From: Macrotis lagotis
Lineage: Eukaryota; Chordata; Mammalia; Peramelemorphia; Peramelidae
Reading direction: 5' to 3'
Length of the DNA: 64,000 nt
NCBI RefSeq assembly: GCF_037893015.1
Contig: NC_133662.1
Span: 269,769,944 to 269,833,943 of the forward strand
The translations under genes and the position numbers were made by a program. Under the pieces are notes generated by a model. That model was not told the DNA's origin, did not search any database, and saw only the letters and a program-made list of their open reading frames with translations. Position 1 is the stretch's first letter, and every line of letters starts with the position of its first letter. Positions 54,766-64,000 of this stretch are shown here, piece by piece.

Positions 54766-55132
54766 AAATCTTGTGCCAAACTTAGTATAGGGTTGGGAAA
54801 ACAGAAGTTAGTGCTAAGATAGGATTAAGGAATAATGTTCACAAGGTTCTATGAACAGTTCAAAACTATCAAATCAGATGAGGACTGAGTTCACCATACA
54901 GCAAACCCTGCCTGAGACAAGAGAAATGACTAAAGTTAATAGAGAAGTAACCAAAAGGCAGACTTGCCTTGTGAAGTAGATTCATCTGGAGAAAACAGAA
55001 GGAATAACACAGGGTATTCATGCCCTTTTTATGAACCACTCGGCAATTCTCCAAGACCAGATTTTTAATTCTGGTCCCAACCACTGGTGGTTCTGTAGGG
55101 GCAACTGTCTCCAAGATGCTCACCTATTTGTC

Positions 55133-55222
55133 AAATCCAGTCTCAGACACTTAATAATCACCTAGCTGTGTGACCTTGGGCAAGCCACTTAACCCCATTG
55201 CCTTGCAAAAACTGAAAAAAAG
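55133..55222 (+). repeat. 5'-truncated tRNA-derived SINE
   Basis: Begins inside the element at CAAATCCAGTCTCAGACACTTAATAATCACC and runs to the A tail. It lacks the tRNA-like head. The bases after it (GAAAATATCAACCAAAGCC) closely match those after the SINE at 56,144, as discussed in the findings. Confidence 0.9.
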
Positions 55223-55229
55223 AAAATAT

Positions 55230-56120
55230 CAACCAAAGCCAAACTTGGCAATTACCACCCCCAGAGGATTTGCTAGCAGATTATAAAAATATACCTTAGA
55301 GTGAAATCATTTAAGCTGATAAAGCAACATTACATTAACCTCATGTTTTAAGAAAGGAAATTGCTTATCCTTTTTGTTTGTCATGTCAGAAAAACACTGT
55401 AGAAAATAGAATAAGCAATGTAAAAAAGATACCATGATAGCCTAAGAAAGGAGCTAACCAGGTTGCTCTTTAAGCAAACTTAAATGAATTCTGTACCAGG
55501 TCTCAGAAGGAAATAACAGATGTTCAGCACAGGTACAATGTCAGAAATCTTAGAAGGATCTTGGGGAAAAGCAGAAGGATTAGAAAGACAAATGCTGTTC
55601 TGATTTTCAGTTATAGGAGAGAGGGTATTCCCCAGATAACACAGGAAAGTAGGTGTATCATATAATGACAGGAAAACCATTGAACAGGTTATTAATATTT
55701 AGATAGAGAATCAAGAAAATAAGAATGAAGTGATTCATGGGCTCCAAGATAGGTTCATGCCAGGCCAAAGCATTTTATTTTGCTGTCTGAGTTATGAAGG
55801 AAATCCATAGATCAAGAGAAGGTGAAGATGTATTCAAGTCATACGTTATTTTTTAACTCTCTGAACTTGTTCAAGTGATTTTTGAAACAAAAAGCCTGGG
55901 AATCTATTATGTGCTACCCTGAGAAGCTATGTGTCCTAGTGAAAGAGAGATGATCTTGGAACCATGAAGAGCTGGGTTCAGTATCTCCTCTGTCACATGC
56001 TGGTTATGTGACCTTGGACAGCTCACCTCATCTCTCAGGGGTCTGCACTTCTACAACTCCATCCCTTTACTATTTGGGTCTTAGGGCCAATTTTCCTACA
56101 AATTTTTGGTTAACTAAAAT
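55230..56120. other. Unassigned stretch
   Basis: No gene. A MIR-like fragment (CATGCTGGTTATGTGACCTTGGACAGCTCACC) lies near 55,995-56,040. Confidence 0.45.
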
Positions 56121-56143
56121 CTGTTTTAATATCAACCAAACCC

Positions 56144-56295
56144 GGGGCAGCTAGGTGGTACAGTGGATAAAGCACCGGCCCTGGAGTCAGGAGGACCTGA
56201 GTGCAAATCCCGCCTCAGACACTTAATAATGACCTAGCTGTGTGGCCTTGGGCAAGCCACTTAACCCCATTGCTGTGCAAAAGCTAAAAACAGAA
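56144..56295 (+). repeat. Young tRNA-derived SINE with 16-bp TSD
   Basis: Full-length copy GGGGCAGCTAGGTGGTAC to GCTGTGCAAAAGC and tail. Flanks AATATCAACCAAACCC (56,128-56,143) and AATATCAACCAGACCC (56,296-56,311) differ at one base. Confidence 0.97.
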
Positions 56296-56647
56296 AATAT
56301 CAACCAGACCCAAATAAGAATGTAAAAATTTACTTAAGAATTTCTTATAATACAAAACCACTGGGCAAGTCTTAACTAGACCTGACTTCTTGGTGTGATA
56401 CAAATCATCCAGCTAAACCAGCCATTTTGTAAAACTCTAAAGGCAGTTTAATCTGTATCCTTGACTTAGTTAACCAATAGTTTGTTTGACATCTACCTCA
56501 TGGAGTAGATGAGATTGTGACTCTGTTTAAGTCTGTTCTACTTTTAAGACATTGAAGGAAGCAGAAGATTATAGATCTATCTTCTTTTTAACTTTTATGG
56601 CCTAAAAGAAATGGACAAGATTGAAATAGTTAAAAGAAGTGTTTCTC

Positions 56648-56749
56648 AGGGGCAGCTAGGTGGTGCAGTAGATAGAGCACCAATCCTGGTGTCGAGGACC
56701 CTGAATTCAAATTTGACCACACTGTCTTACCAAAAAAAAAAAAAAAAAG
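56648..56749 (+). repeat. Internally deleted tRNA-derived SINE
   Basis: The head AGGGGCAGCTAGGTGGTGCAG and middle ATTCAAATTTGACCAC are followed directly by CTGTCTTACC and an A17 run. About 50 bases of the usual body are absent. GTGTTTCTC flanks it at 56,639-56,647 and 56,750-56,758. Confidence 0.9.
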
Positions 56750-56959
56750 GTGTTTCTCTGTCTCTCTGAAGCCATTTTGTCTACAAAACCTTGTCAGAAT
56801 CCTCATGATTATTTCAAATTTTCACTGAGTCATGAACCTTTATTTGAGCATAATCATAAACCCTCCATTTTTCTCTTTCTGATTTATATGTTGTATTGAA
56901 CATATAATTGGCAGTCACATGGACTGAGAGAGTTTATTTCTCCCCGCAACAATGGTGTA

Positions 56960-57125
56960 ATAAAGAGTGAGCTATATGAATTTATGGGATTTGAATTCAA
57001 ATCACTAGCTTGGACAAGTTACTTTCCCTTCTTGGGCCTCAGTTTTCTTCTCTGTAAAATAAGGGAAACTGGAATAAGCAATATCTAAGGTCCCTTCCAG
57101 CCCTAAATCATTGATCCTTGGAGAA
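56960..57125 (+). repeat. MIR-class SINE
   Basis: CTTGGACAAGTTACTTTCCCTTCTTGGGCCTCAGTTTTCTTCTCTGTAAAATAAGGG, then CTAAGGTCCCTTCCAGCCCTAAA is MIR from box B to its 3' end. Confidence 0.75.
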
Positions 57126-57224
57126 TATCAGCAGAAATGAATTCAGCGGATATAAGCAAGGGGAGGGACCTCTCACAAGTCTTTCTTAATGGGGCAAATC
57201 AAAAAAGATGATAATCATATTTTT

Positions 57225-58725
57225 TTAAATATATATTTATTTTCATCCATATGCGCATTATATTTTTTAAGTTACAAAATTTCCTTCCATTTCCCATTTT
57301 CCATTTCCACTACCCTCCCCTCAGCATCAAATACAATAAGGTTAACATTGTACATACATATTTTTTGATAAACATGCTTACCCATTGGTTAGTTTCAGTA
57401 TGAGGAATTAGAATTGAGGGAAAGAGATACATATGAGATCATTTTTATACAGTGTTTATCAGATTCTGAAGGGCTTTCTTTTGTTTTGTTCTGTTTTGTG
57501 TTTCTTCCTCTGCATGGGGATCATATTGTCCATAGCCAGTCTGGTACAGTCGTCCTAGCTCTCTGGACTACTGAGAGGAGCTGCTGCCATAAAGGTTGTT
57601 CATCTCACAAAGTTGTTGTTCATGTGGACATTGTTCTCTTGGTTCTGCTCCCTTCACTCAGCATCTGATCCCGAAAGTCATCCCATGCTTCTCTAGAGTC
57701 CAAGCATTTATAGTTTCCTCTAGAACAATAGTATTCCATAGTATTCATGTACCATAACTTGTTTAGCCATTCCCCAGTTGATGGGCATCCCCTCAATTTC
57801 CAGTTCTTTGCCACTACAGAGAGAGTTGCTATGAATATTTTGGAACATGTAGGACTTTTCCCTTTTTAAAAATTTCTTCTGGATATAGGCCTGCAATTGG
57901 AATTGCTGAGTAAAAGGGTATGAACAGTTTTATTACTCTTTGGGCAGAGTTCCATAATGCTCTCCAGAAAGATTGTATCTGTTCACAACTCCACCAGCAA
58001 TGCATCAGTGTCCCAAGCCTCCCACAGCCTCTCCAACATTGATTGTTTTCCTTTTTTCTCATCTTGATAGGTGTGAAGTGATACTTCATTGTTATTTTAA
58101 TTTGAATTTCTCTAATCAATAATGATTTGGAGCATTTTTTCATGTGATTTTATATATATATATATATGTATATGTATATATAGTTTTAATTTCTTCATTT
58201 GAGAGCTGTCTGTTTATATCCTTTGACCATTTGTCAATTGGGGAAATGACTTATGGCCTTATAAATTTGATGCAATTCTCTAAATGTTTTAGAAATGGGA
58301 CTTTTATCAGAACTCCTGGTTGTGAAGATTGTTTCCCAGAGTTCTGTTTTCCTTCTAATTTTGGCAACATTGATTTTATTAGTGCAAAACCTTTTCAGTT
58401 TAATAAAGTCAAAATCATTCATTTTGCAGTTCATAATGTGCTCTAATTCTTGTTTGGTCATACATTTACCCCCTTTCCCTAGATCTGATAGACAAAGTAT
58501 TTCTTGGTCTATTCATTTATCTATGCTGTCACTCTTTATATCTAAATCCTATACCCATTTTGATCTTATTTTAGTATAGGATGTGACATGTAGATCTGTG
58601 CCTAGCTTTTGCCATACTATTTTCCAGTTTTCCCAACAATTGTTGTCAAATAATGAGTTCTTATCCCAGAAGCTGATGTCTTGGGTTTGTCAATCAATAG
58701 ATTGCTATATTCTACGTGAGGATAA
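57225..58725 (-). mobile_element. 5'-truncated LINE-1
   Basis: On the minus strand the element covers distal ORF2 and a 3' UTR, ending in an A/AT-rich stretch (57,218-57,240 on the plus strand). It starts at about 58,725 within the region just after the reverse transcriptase (text such as TTGTTGTCAAATAATGAGTTCTTATCCCAGAAGC read in antisense). A (TA)n run at 58,150-58,182 interrupts the ORF2 C-terminal region. Confidence 0.85.
57620..58461 (-). pseudogene. L1 ORF2 C-terminal region, broken
   Basis: Two open segments carry the family pattern. The upstream one (58,461-58,234) has NDFDFIKLKRFCTNK and LWETIFTTRSSDK. The next (58,143-57,829) has [11 protein letters not shown], the C-x3-C-x7-H-x4-C cluster ([16 protein letters not shown]) and [12 protein letters not shown] third piece at 57,814-57,620 has KNWKLRGCP..GEWLNKLW. 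The (TA)n expansion and frame changes separate them. Confidence 0.85.
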
Positions 58726-59730
58726 AAAGGTACAAAAATATGATTCAAATCTACTAAGATTCACTACCACAACTCCCATCACATGAAGTCATCATTTATT
58801 TGATTATTTTAATGCAATGATGAGCATAGGGAAGGGTGACAAGAAATGTGAAAAACATTGACTCCATATCAAGAAACAGAAGAAAGCAAAGATTAGTAGA
58901 AGTTTCATGTTGACAGAACATGAATAATAGATACCTTGCAAAAAGAATATTCTGGTCATGACAACCACGGAACATCACCACCACCACCCTGCACATACAC
59001 ATGAACTTGATGTGATGGAGATAAGAACTAGTTACTCATGTGACTTGTGTTAGCTATGCTACAGCAAAAATCAAAGATCAAATTAGAATATAAATGAAAG
59101 CCATGACTTATCGTTAAAACAGCTCCCACACTATCTCTTTAAACAAGCTATTGACATAGGAAAATGAGAAATGGATAAAAAGAATGGATTTCCATCACTA
59201 TGTTCTCCAGATGTAAAATTACTATAAATCAATCACCACCATAAGGACAAAGGATCTTAGAAACCACACTGACCAGCAAACACTCAATCTCCTTGCCAGT
59301 CAGTGAGATATAGCAGCCAAGAAATCTCATTTGTTAAATCCTAGTAGAAGCTGATCATCCCAGTGGGAGAGGAGGAAGTATAACCTGGCAAGGTTCAAGG
59401 TTGCAATGGGCTGGACTTACTTATAACTTGCTTCCATTTATTGTTCTACATGACCCCAGCTGCTGAGTCTCTGGAAGAGTCAGGCAGGAGCTCCTAGGAT
59501 ACCGATGGTGTCTGTTCAAGATGTTCATAGGCAGCTCCTGAGACTGAACAGAACAAATTGAGGGATGAGGGACAAGATGTGTTTCAGAGATGTACATCTG
59601 ATCTTTAGTCTTTTCCTTGTCCTGCTGCAAGTCAGATATGCAGTGGACACTTTAGGAAAAGAGATAAACAGAAAACCCTATATAGTATTATTTATAGATT
59701 TTGCGTTCAGATTCACAAATACCACAAATG
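58726..59730. other. Unassigned stretch
   Basis: One kilobase of mixed DNA without a recognised repeat or gene. A (CAC)n patch lies near 58,978-58,988. Confidence 0.4.
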
Positions 59731-59734
59731 GTGT

Positions 59735-59850
59735 TCATAAAGAGTCAGGACAGAAACAATTGAACAATAAAAACAGCAAAAGTTGTTCAGCTGTTTCACT
59801 CATTGACTTTGTGTCTCCATTTGGGGTTTGTCTCTCCATAAGTCTGATAG
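59735..59850. repeat. Two BovB/RTE-type SINE tails joined tail to tail
   Basis: A plus-strand tail (TTCATAAAGAGTCAGGACAGAAACAATTGAACAATAAAA, 59,735-59,775) is followed at once by an antisense one (AGTTGTTCAGCTGTTTCACTCATTGAC..TGTGTCTCCATTTGGGGTTTG, about 59,778-59,830). Confidence 0.6.
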
Positions 59851-59867
59851 GCAATGATCAGGGTCAC

Positions 59868-60052
59868 TTAATCCTGACATCCTGAGTCATATCTGGCCAC
59901 TAGTACCAAAAAAGCACTGGAGGAGAAAGAGTCTAGTGACTTAGCACAGAACCCCCTTGCTCAAGTGCAATTATTTTCATGTCATGATATCAGCTCCCTG
60001 GTGTTGGGGGTCTTCTTTGAAAATGAAGGATATCATTATCATCATCATCAGG
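59868..60052 (+). repeat. RTE-tailed SINE, 3' part
   Basis: CCTGACATCCTGAGTCATATCTGGCCACTAG, GGAGGAGAAAGAGTCTAGTGACTTAGCACAG and CTTCTTTGAAAATGAAGGATATCATTATCATCATCATC match the 3' domain of the copies at 62,981 and 63,650, including the ATC repeat tail. Confidence 0.8.
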
Positions 60053-60900
60053 TAATATATTCCATGATTTTCTAATTTTATGATATCATTCTTAATATCT
60101 AGGCCTTATATCCATTTTGATAAGATAAAAGGAAAATGCCTATGCCAAATTTCTGCCAGACTGCATTCCCAACAATTTTTTTCCAAATAAAGAATTCTTA
60201 TCCTAAAAGTTTAAATCTCTATGCATGTCAAACATGATTACTGTAATCATTTACTACTGTGCGTTGTAAGTCTAGTCTGTCCGCTGATCTACCTTTTTCT
60301 TAGCCAGTACCAGATAGTTTCAATAAATACTGCCCAATGGTATGTAGTTTAACATCTGATACTGCTAAAAATCTTCCTTTCCACTTTTTTCCATTAATTC
60401 CTCTGATATTCTTTAACCTTTTGTTCTTCTGAACAATTTTTTTTCTAGCTCAGTTAAAAAAATTATAATTTATTTGGGATGGCATTGAATAGATTAAGTA
60501 AAATTTTCATTTTTATGTTTTGGCTCTGCCTACTCATGACAATTAATATTTTTCCAATCGTTTAAATTTGATTTTATTTGTATAAATAAAAATTTATCTA
60601 GGTCCTAGATATGTTTTGGTAAGTATAGTCACAGGCATTATATACTATCTACAGTTATTTTAAACAGGATATCTCTTACTATTTTTTTCTTGTAAAATAT
60701 TGTTGGTCACATACAGAAATGCTGATGACTTATGTAGGATTCTTTCATATCCTGATACTTTACTAAAATTATTCATTGCTTCCGCTAATTTTTGGTTGAA
60801 TCTTTAAGATTTTCAAAGTATATCATCACACTGAGGGCAAATATTGTCCATTATTATCCATTCTGATTCCTTCAATTGCTTTTTTGTCTCTAATTATTAT

Positions 60901-61086
60901 TCATAGCACTGGTAATACAATAGTGAATACTATTGGTGATAATAGGAATCCTTGTTTCACTCCTGATCTTACTGGGAATGTTTCTAGTTTATTCCAATTA
61001 AAAATAACGCTTGCTGATTTTTTTAGGTAGGCATGGCATTTTTTTATCATTTTAAGGAAAAATCCATTTGTATCTATGCCTTCCAA
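60901..61086 (-). pseudogene. L1 reverse transcriptase fragment
   Basis: A 61-codon open segment includes NWNKLETFPVRSGVKQGFLLSPIVFTIVL, equivalent to the RT motif B block (SGVKQG..LSP). The usual Cys after G is Phe. The motif C block with the two Asp does not read in this frame. A remnant of an inactive element. Confidence 0.85.
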
Positions 61087-61483
61087 TTGTTTTTTAACAG
61101 GAATGAGTGCTGTATTTTAATCAAAATATTTCTTCATTCATTAATATGATCATATTATTTTTATTATTTTTTGTTATTGACATAATTCTGTGAATAATTT
61201 TCCTAATATTAAACCACCCCTGCAATTCTGGTATAAATCCCACTTGGTCACAATCTATCTTTCATAGCTAGTATTTTAGTTAGGGTTTGCATTCAGATTC
61301 ATTAAGGAAATTAGTCCATAATTTTTCCCCTCTGTTTTAGCTGTTCTGTTTTAGGTATAAGTACTATAATTTTTACACAAAAAGCTTGGTCGGATCTTTA
61401 TCTATTACTCAAAATAATTTCTTTAATATTGAAACTAGTTGATCTTGAAATGTTTCATTGAATTCACTTGTAAATCCATCTGG

Positions 61484-61745
61484 GGGCAGCTAGGTGGCGT
61501 AGTGGATAGAACACCAGCCCTGAAGTCAGGAGTACCTGGGTTCAAATCCGGCCTCAGACACTTAATAATTACCTAGCTGTGTGGCCTTGGGCAAGTCACT
61601 TAACCCCATTGCCTTATAAAAAAAATAAATAAGTAGATAGATAAATAAATAAATGGATGAATAAATAAATAAATGAGTGGGTGGATGGATAAATAAATGA
61701 ATGAATGAATGAATAAGTAAATAAATTAATTAATTAATAAATTAA
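61484..61745 (+). repeat. Young tRNA-derived SINE with long AAAT-rich tail and 15-bp TSD
   Basis: The SINE body (GGGCAGCTAGGTGGCGTAG to CCCCATTGCC) is followed by a tail of about 125 bases of AAAT, GATA and GAAT tetranucleotides. Flanks TGTAAATCCATCTGG (61,469-61,483) and TGTAAAACCATCTGG (61,746-61,760) differ at one base. The interrupted L1 continues in register. Confidence 0.95.
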
Positions 61746-61807
61746 TGTAAAACCATCTGGTCCTGATGCATTTTTCTTAGGAAGTTCATTTATGGTCTGT
61801 TCAATTT

Positions 61808-61953
61808 ATTTTTTTTTGAAAGGCAATGGGGTAAAGTGGCTTGCCCAAGGCCACACAGCTAGTCAATTATTAAGTGTCTGAGGCCAGATTTGAACTCAGG
61901 TACTCCTGACTCCAAGGCTCATGATTTATCCACTGCACCACCTAGCTGCCCCT
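61808..61953 (-). repeat. Young tRNA-derived SINE with 10-bp TSD
   Basis: Antisense copy GGCAATGGGGTAAAGTGGCTTGCCCAAGG to CACCACCTAGCTGCCCC. TGTTCAATTT flanks it at 61,798-61,807 and 61,954-61,963. Confidence 0.95.
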
Positions 61954-62365
61954 TGTTCAATTTTTTTAAGTTTATTTAAATATTATATTTCCTCTGTAAA
62001 TCCAGGCAGCTTATATTTTTGCAAATATTTCTTCATTTCTCTTAAATTGTTGGATTCATTAGCATATAAATGACCAAAATAACACTATATAAGTGCTTTG
62101 ACTTCATTTTCTGCAGTGGTACACTCATTTCTTTCCTTTTTAATACTAATGATTTGGTTTTCTTTCTCTTCTTTTTGAACCATATATACCAATGGTTTAT
62201 CTATTTTACTGCTTTTATTACATTCCCAATTCATTGTTCTGCTCTTTCTCTACTTTACTGATATAAGTATTTTGATATGCTGTCTCATTGTGATTCTCTT
62301 TACTGAAATTATTGGTTGTTTCTATGCTATTTCTTAAACTCACTAATTCTTTAAGATTAGATTGT

Positions 62366-62863
62366 TTGATATCACCTCTCACCTCTCAGACTGGCCAGTA
62401 TAACCAGAAAGGACAATAATTGATGTTGGAAGGGATGCAGAAAATATGGGACACTAATACATTGCTGGTGGAGCTGTGAACTCATCCAACCTTTTTGTAG
62501 AGCAATTTGGAATTATGCCCAAAGGGCAACAAAAATGAGCATCCTCTTTGATCCAGCAATACCACTACTGGGTGTATACCCTGAAGAGATCATGAAAAAG
62601 GGTAAAAACATCACTGGTACAAAAATATTCATAGTAGCCCTGTTTGTGGTGGGAAAGAATTGGAAATTAAGTGAATCTCCATCAATTGGGGAATGGCTTA
62701 GCAAACTGTGGTCTATGTATGTCATGGAACACTATTGTTCTATTAGAAACCAGGAGGGATGGGATTTCAGGGAAGCCTAGAGCGATTTGCATGAACTGAT
62801 GCTGAATGAGATGAGCAGAACCAGAAAAACACCGTACACCCTAACAGCAACATGGGGGGTTAA
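62366..62863 (+). mobile_element. L1 ORF2 C-terminal fragment inverted within another L1
   Basis: Plus-strand text encodes the L1 ORF2 C-terminal region. It has C-x3-C-x7-H-x4-C (CWKGCRKYGTLIHCWWSC at about 62,425), ILFDPAIPLLGVYPEEIMKK (62,541), KNWKLSESPSIGEWLSKLW (62,655) and LMLNEMSRTRK. The match begins and ends abruptly. It lacks an A tail and lies head-on to the surrounding L1, so a truncated insertion, inversion or recombination is possible. It is close in sequence to the L1 at 28,570. Confidence 0.85.
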
Positions 62864-62980
62864 GGTCACCCACTGTTTCTACCTGTAATTCATTGAACTT
62901 TTCTTTTAAAATGTAAATGTTATAACATTTGATGAATATGAGTTAAGTATTGATACTGCTTCATTTTCTATTGTACCTTG

Positions 62981-63268
62981 TTTGGACAACTGGGTGGTCC
63001 AGTGGGCTTGGAGTCAGGAGGATGGGAGTTTGAGTACAGTTTCAGGCACTTGACTCTTACTAGCTGTATGACCTTGGATTGCCTCGCATCCAGGGCCATC
63101 TTCAGTCATCCTGATTCAGATTTGGCCACTGGACCCAGATGGCTCTGGAGGAGAAAGGGAGGCTGGGGACTCAGTACACCTCCCCCCTCACTCAAATCCA
63201 ATTCACGTGTTTGTCAAGGCATCACCTCCCTGATGTCATGGTCATCTTCTAAAATGAAGGACAACCTT
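62981..63268 (+). repeat. Full-length RTE-tailed SINE
   Basis: The tRNA-like head GACAACTGGGTGGTCCAGTGGGC, then GGAGTCAGGAGGATGGGAGTTTGAG, is followed by CATCCTGATTCAGATTTGGCCACTGGACCCAGATGGCTCTGGAGGAGAAAGG and the tail CCTGATGTCATGGTCATCTTCTAAAATGAAGGAC. The tail matches the 3' end of the RTE LINE at 47,405. It lies inside the endonuclease region of the minus-strand L1. Confidence 0.9.
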
Positions 63269-63649
63269 TTATCAAAATGTACTTTTCTTATTTGTCTCTT
63301 TTAATCAAATCTATTTTACCTTTAAACTTTGTCTGAGAGCATGATTGCTATCCCTGTTAGTTTGGGTTTTTTTTTTTAACCTCAATTATGGCATGATAGA
63401 TTCTGCTCCAGTTCCTTGTCTTTTTCTATGTGTGTCCCTGTTTCAAAGAGGTTTCCTGTAAACAACAAATTGTAAGATTCTGATTTTTAATACATTTCTA
63501 TTTTATGAGTAGTTTATCCCATTCCTGTTCCATTTCAAATTAATACTTACAAGTTGTACATTTCCCTTCATTCTATTTTTCCTCACAAACCCTCTCTTTT
63601 TTTAACCTTATCCTTCCTCATATATCTGAGTTACTTTTAAACACTACCT

Positions 63650-64000
63650 GGGGATGCTAGCTGGCCCAATGGATAGAGCATGGGTCCTGATGTCAGGAGG
63701 ACTAAAGTTCAAATTTGATCTCTGACACTTACTAGCTGTTTGACCTTAGGCTGGTCACTTAACCCTAATTGCCTTACATTCAAGGTTACCTCCAGTCATC
63801 ATGATTCATATCTGATCACTAGACCCAGATGGCTCTAGAGGAGAAAATGAGGTTGATGATTTAGCACAATACTTCCCTTATGCAAATCCAATTCACATGC
63901 ATGTCCTGGCATCACCTCCCTGATGTCATGGTCTTCTTCAAAAAGGAAGGCCAAACATTATCATCATCATCATCATCCTCATCATCCACTGCCTCCCAAA
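63650..64000 (+). repeat. Full-length RTE-tailed SINE with (ATC)n tail
   Basis: The head GGGGATGCTAGCTGGCCCAATGGATAGAGC is followed by the same 3' domain as the copy at 62,981, then CTTCAAAAAGGAAGGCCAAAC and an ATC repeat (about 63,957-63,986). The tail reaches close to the window edge, so its flank is incomplete. Confidence 0.9.

Larger units (their letters stand above)
60053..63640 (-). mobile_element. Decayed LINE-1 broken by several insertions
   Basis: The minus strand holds ORF2 in reverse order: a post-RT segment at 60,060-60,250, the reverse transcriptase at about 60,750-61,470, the RT amino-terminal region at 61,745-62,360, and the endonuclease at 62,870-62,980 and 63,270-63,570. Four inserts interrupt it: SINEs at 61,484, 61,808 and 62,981, and an inverted L1 fragment at 62,366. 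The SINE at 63,650 lies at the edge. The 3' end beyond 60,053 is missing. Confidence 0.8.
1..64000. other. Non-coding marsupial-type genomic DNA, no host gene recognised
   Basis: No reading frame in the window reads as a host protein. The long open frames are pyrimidine or purine tracts giving S/F/L/P-rich or E/R/K-rich peptides, microsatellites, or pieces of retrotransposon ORFs. CpG is scarce throughout and no CpG-rich promoter is visible. I saw no chain of conserved exons with splice signals, though a short isolated exon could escape reading by eye. Repeats belong to LINE, SINE and simple-repeat classes usual for a marsupial. An intron of a large gene and an intergenic interval cannot be told apart here. 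Confidence 0.8.

Noticed and set aside
61620..61745. Satellite or CRISPR-like array
   Set aside because: The units are tetranucleotides following a SINE body, with no spacers and a target-site duplication after them.
1..64000. CRISPR arrays, operons or prophage-like regions
   Set aside because: The window is eukaryotic in character: L1, L2, MIR and tRNA-SINE repeats, sparse CpG, and no tightly packed genes.

Overview
The window looks like ordinary non-coding nuclear DNA from a marsupial, either intergenic or intronic. I find no single-copy protein-coding gene, no intact RNA gene and no CpG-island promoter. The marsupial call rests on a young, A-tailed tRNA-derived SINE (head GGGGCAGCTAGGTGG, box-B-like GTTCAAATC, tail CACTTAACCCCATTGCCTTGCAAAA) that occurs well over a dozen times, and on SINEs with two kinds of RTE-like 3' tail. 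From memory these resemble the WSINE/SINE1 and MAR/THER groups of marsupials. Family names here are recalled, not searched. The young SINE form would fit an Australian marsupial such as a dasyurid, but an opossum is not excluded.

Layout. 1-9.5 kb: a 0.9 kb pyrimidine tract, then decayed MIR/L2 remnants. 9.5-18.5 kb: microsatellites, pyrimidine and purine tracts, a long imperfect inverted repeat (11.08-11.55 against 12.85-13.35 kb) and a 0.45 kb GT-rich block. 18.5-26 kb: mostly unassigned DNA with MIR/L2 pieces, two minus-strand young SINEs (one with a perfect 15-bp target-site duplication) and a 28-bp perfect palindrome. 26-36.8 kb: an L1 cluster. An old L1 is split by a nearly full-length younger L1 in the same orientation, followed by two more L1 3' ends. 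36.8-47.4 kb: low repeat density with L2/MIR, pyrimidine tracts and a candidate regulatory stretch near 40 kb. 47.4-48.7 kb: a decayed RTE-type LINE on the minus strand. 50.9-56.8 kb: a cluster of young SINEs with target-site duplications, and a half-L1-like (ORF1-only) element on the minus strand. 57.2-64 kb: two minus-strand L1s, the second broken by five later insertions, ending in an RTE-tailed SINE.

The elements fit the usual LINE/SINE partnerships. The A-tailed SINEs have L1-style target-site duplications. Other SINEs end in sequence matching the 3' end of the RTE LINE at 47.4 kb. Every LINE reading frame seen is broken, so all copies in this window appear dead. I see no evidence for a new biological system. 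The structures most worth checking are the 11-13 kb inverted repeat, the ORF1-only element, the SINE dimer at 51 kb, the SINE/flank duplication at 55.1/56.1 kb and the palindrome at 23.9 kb.
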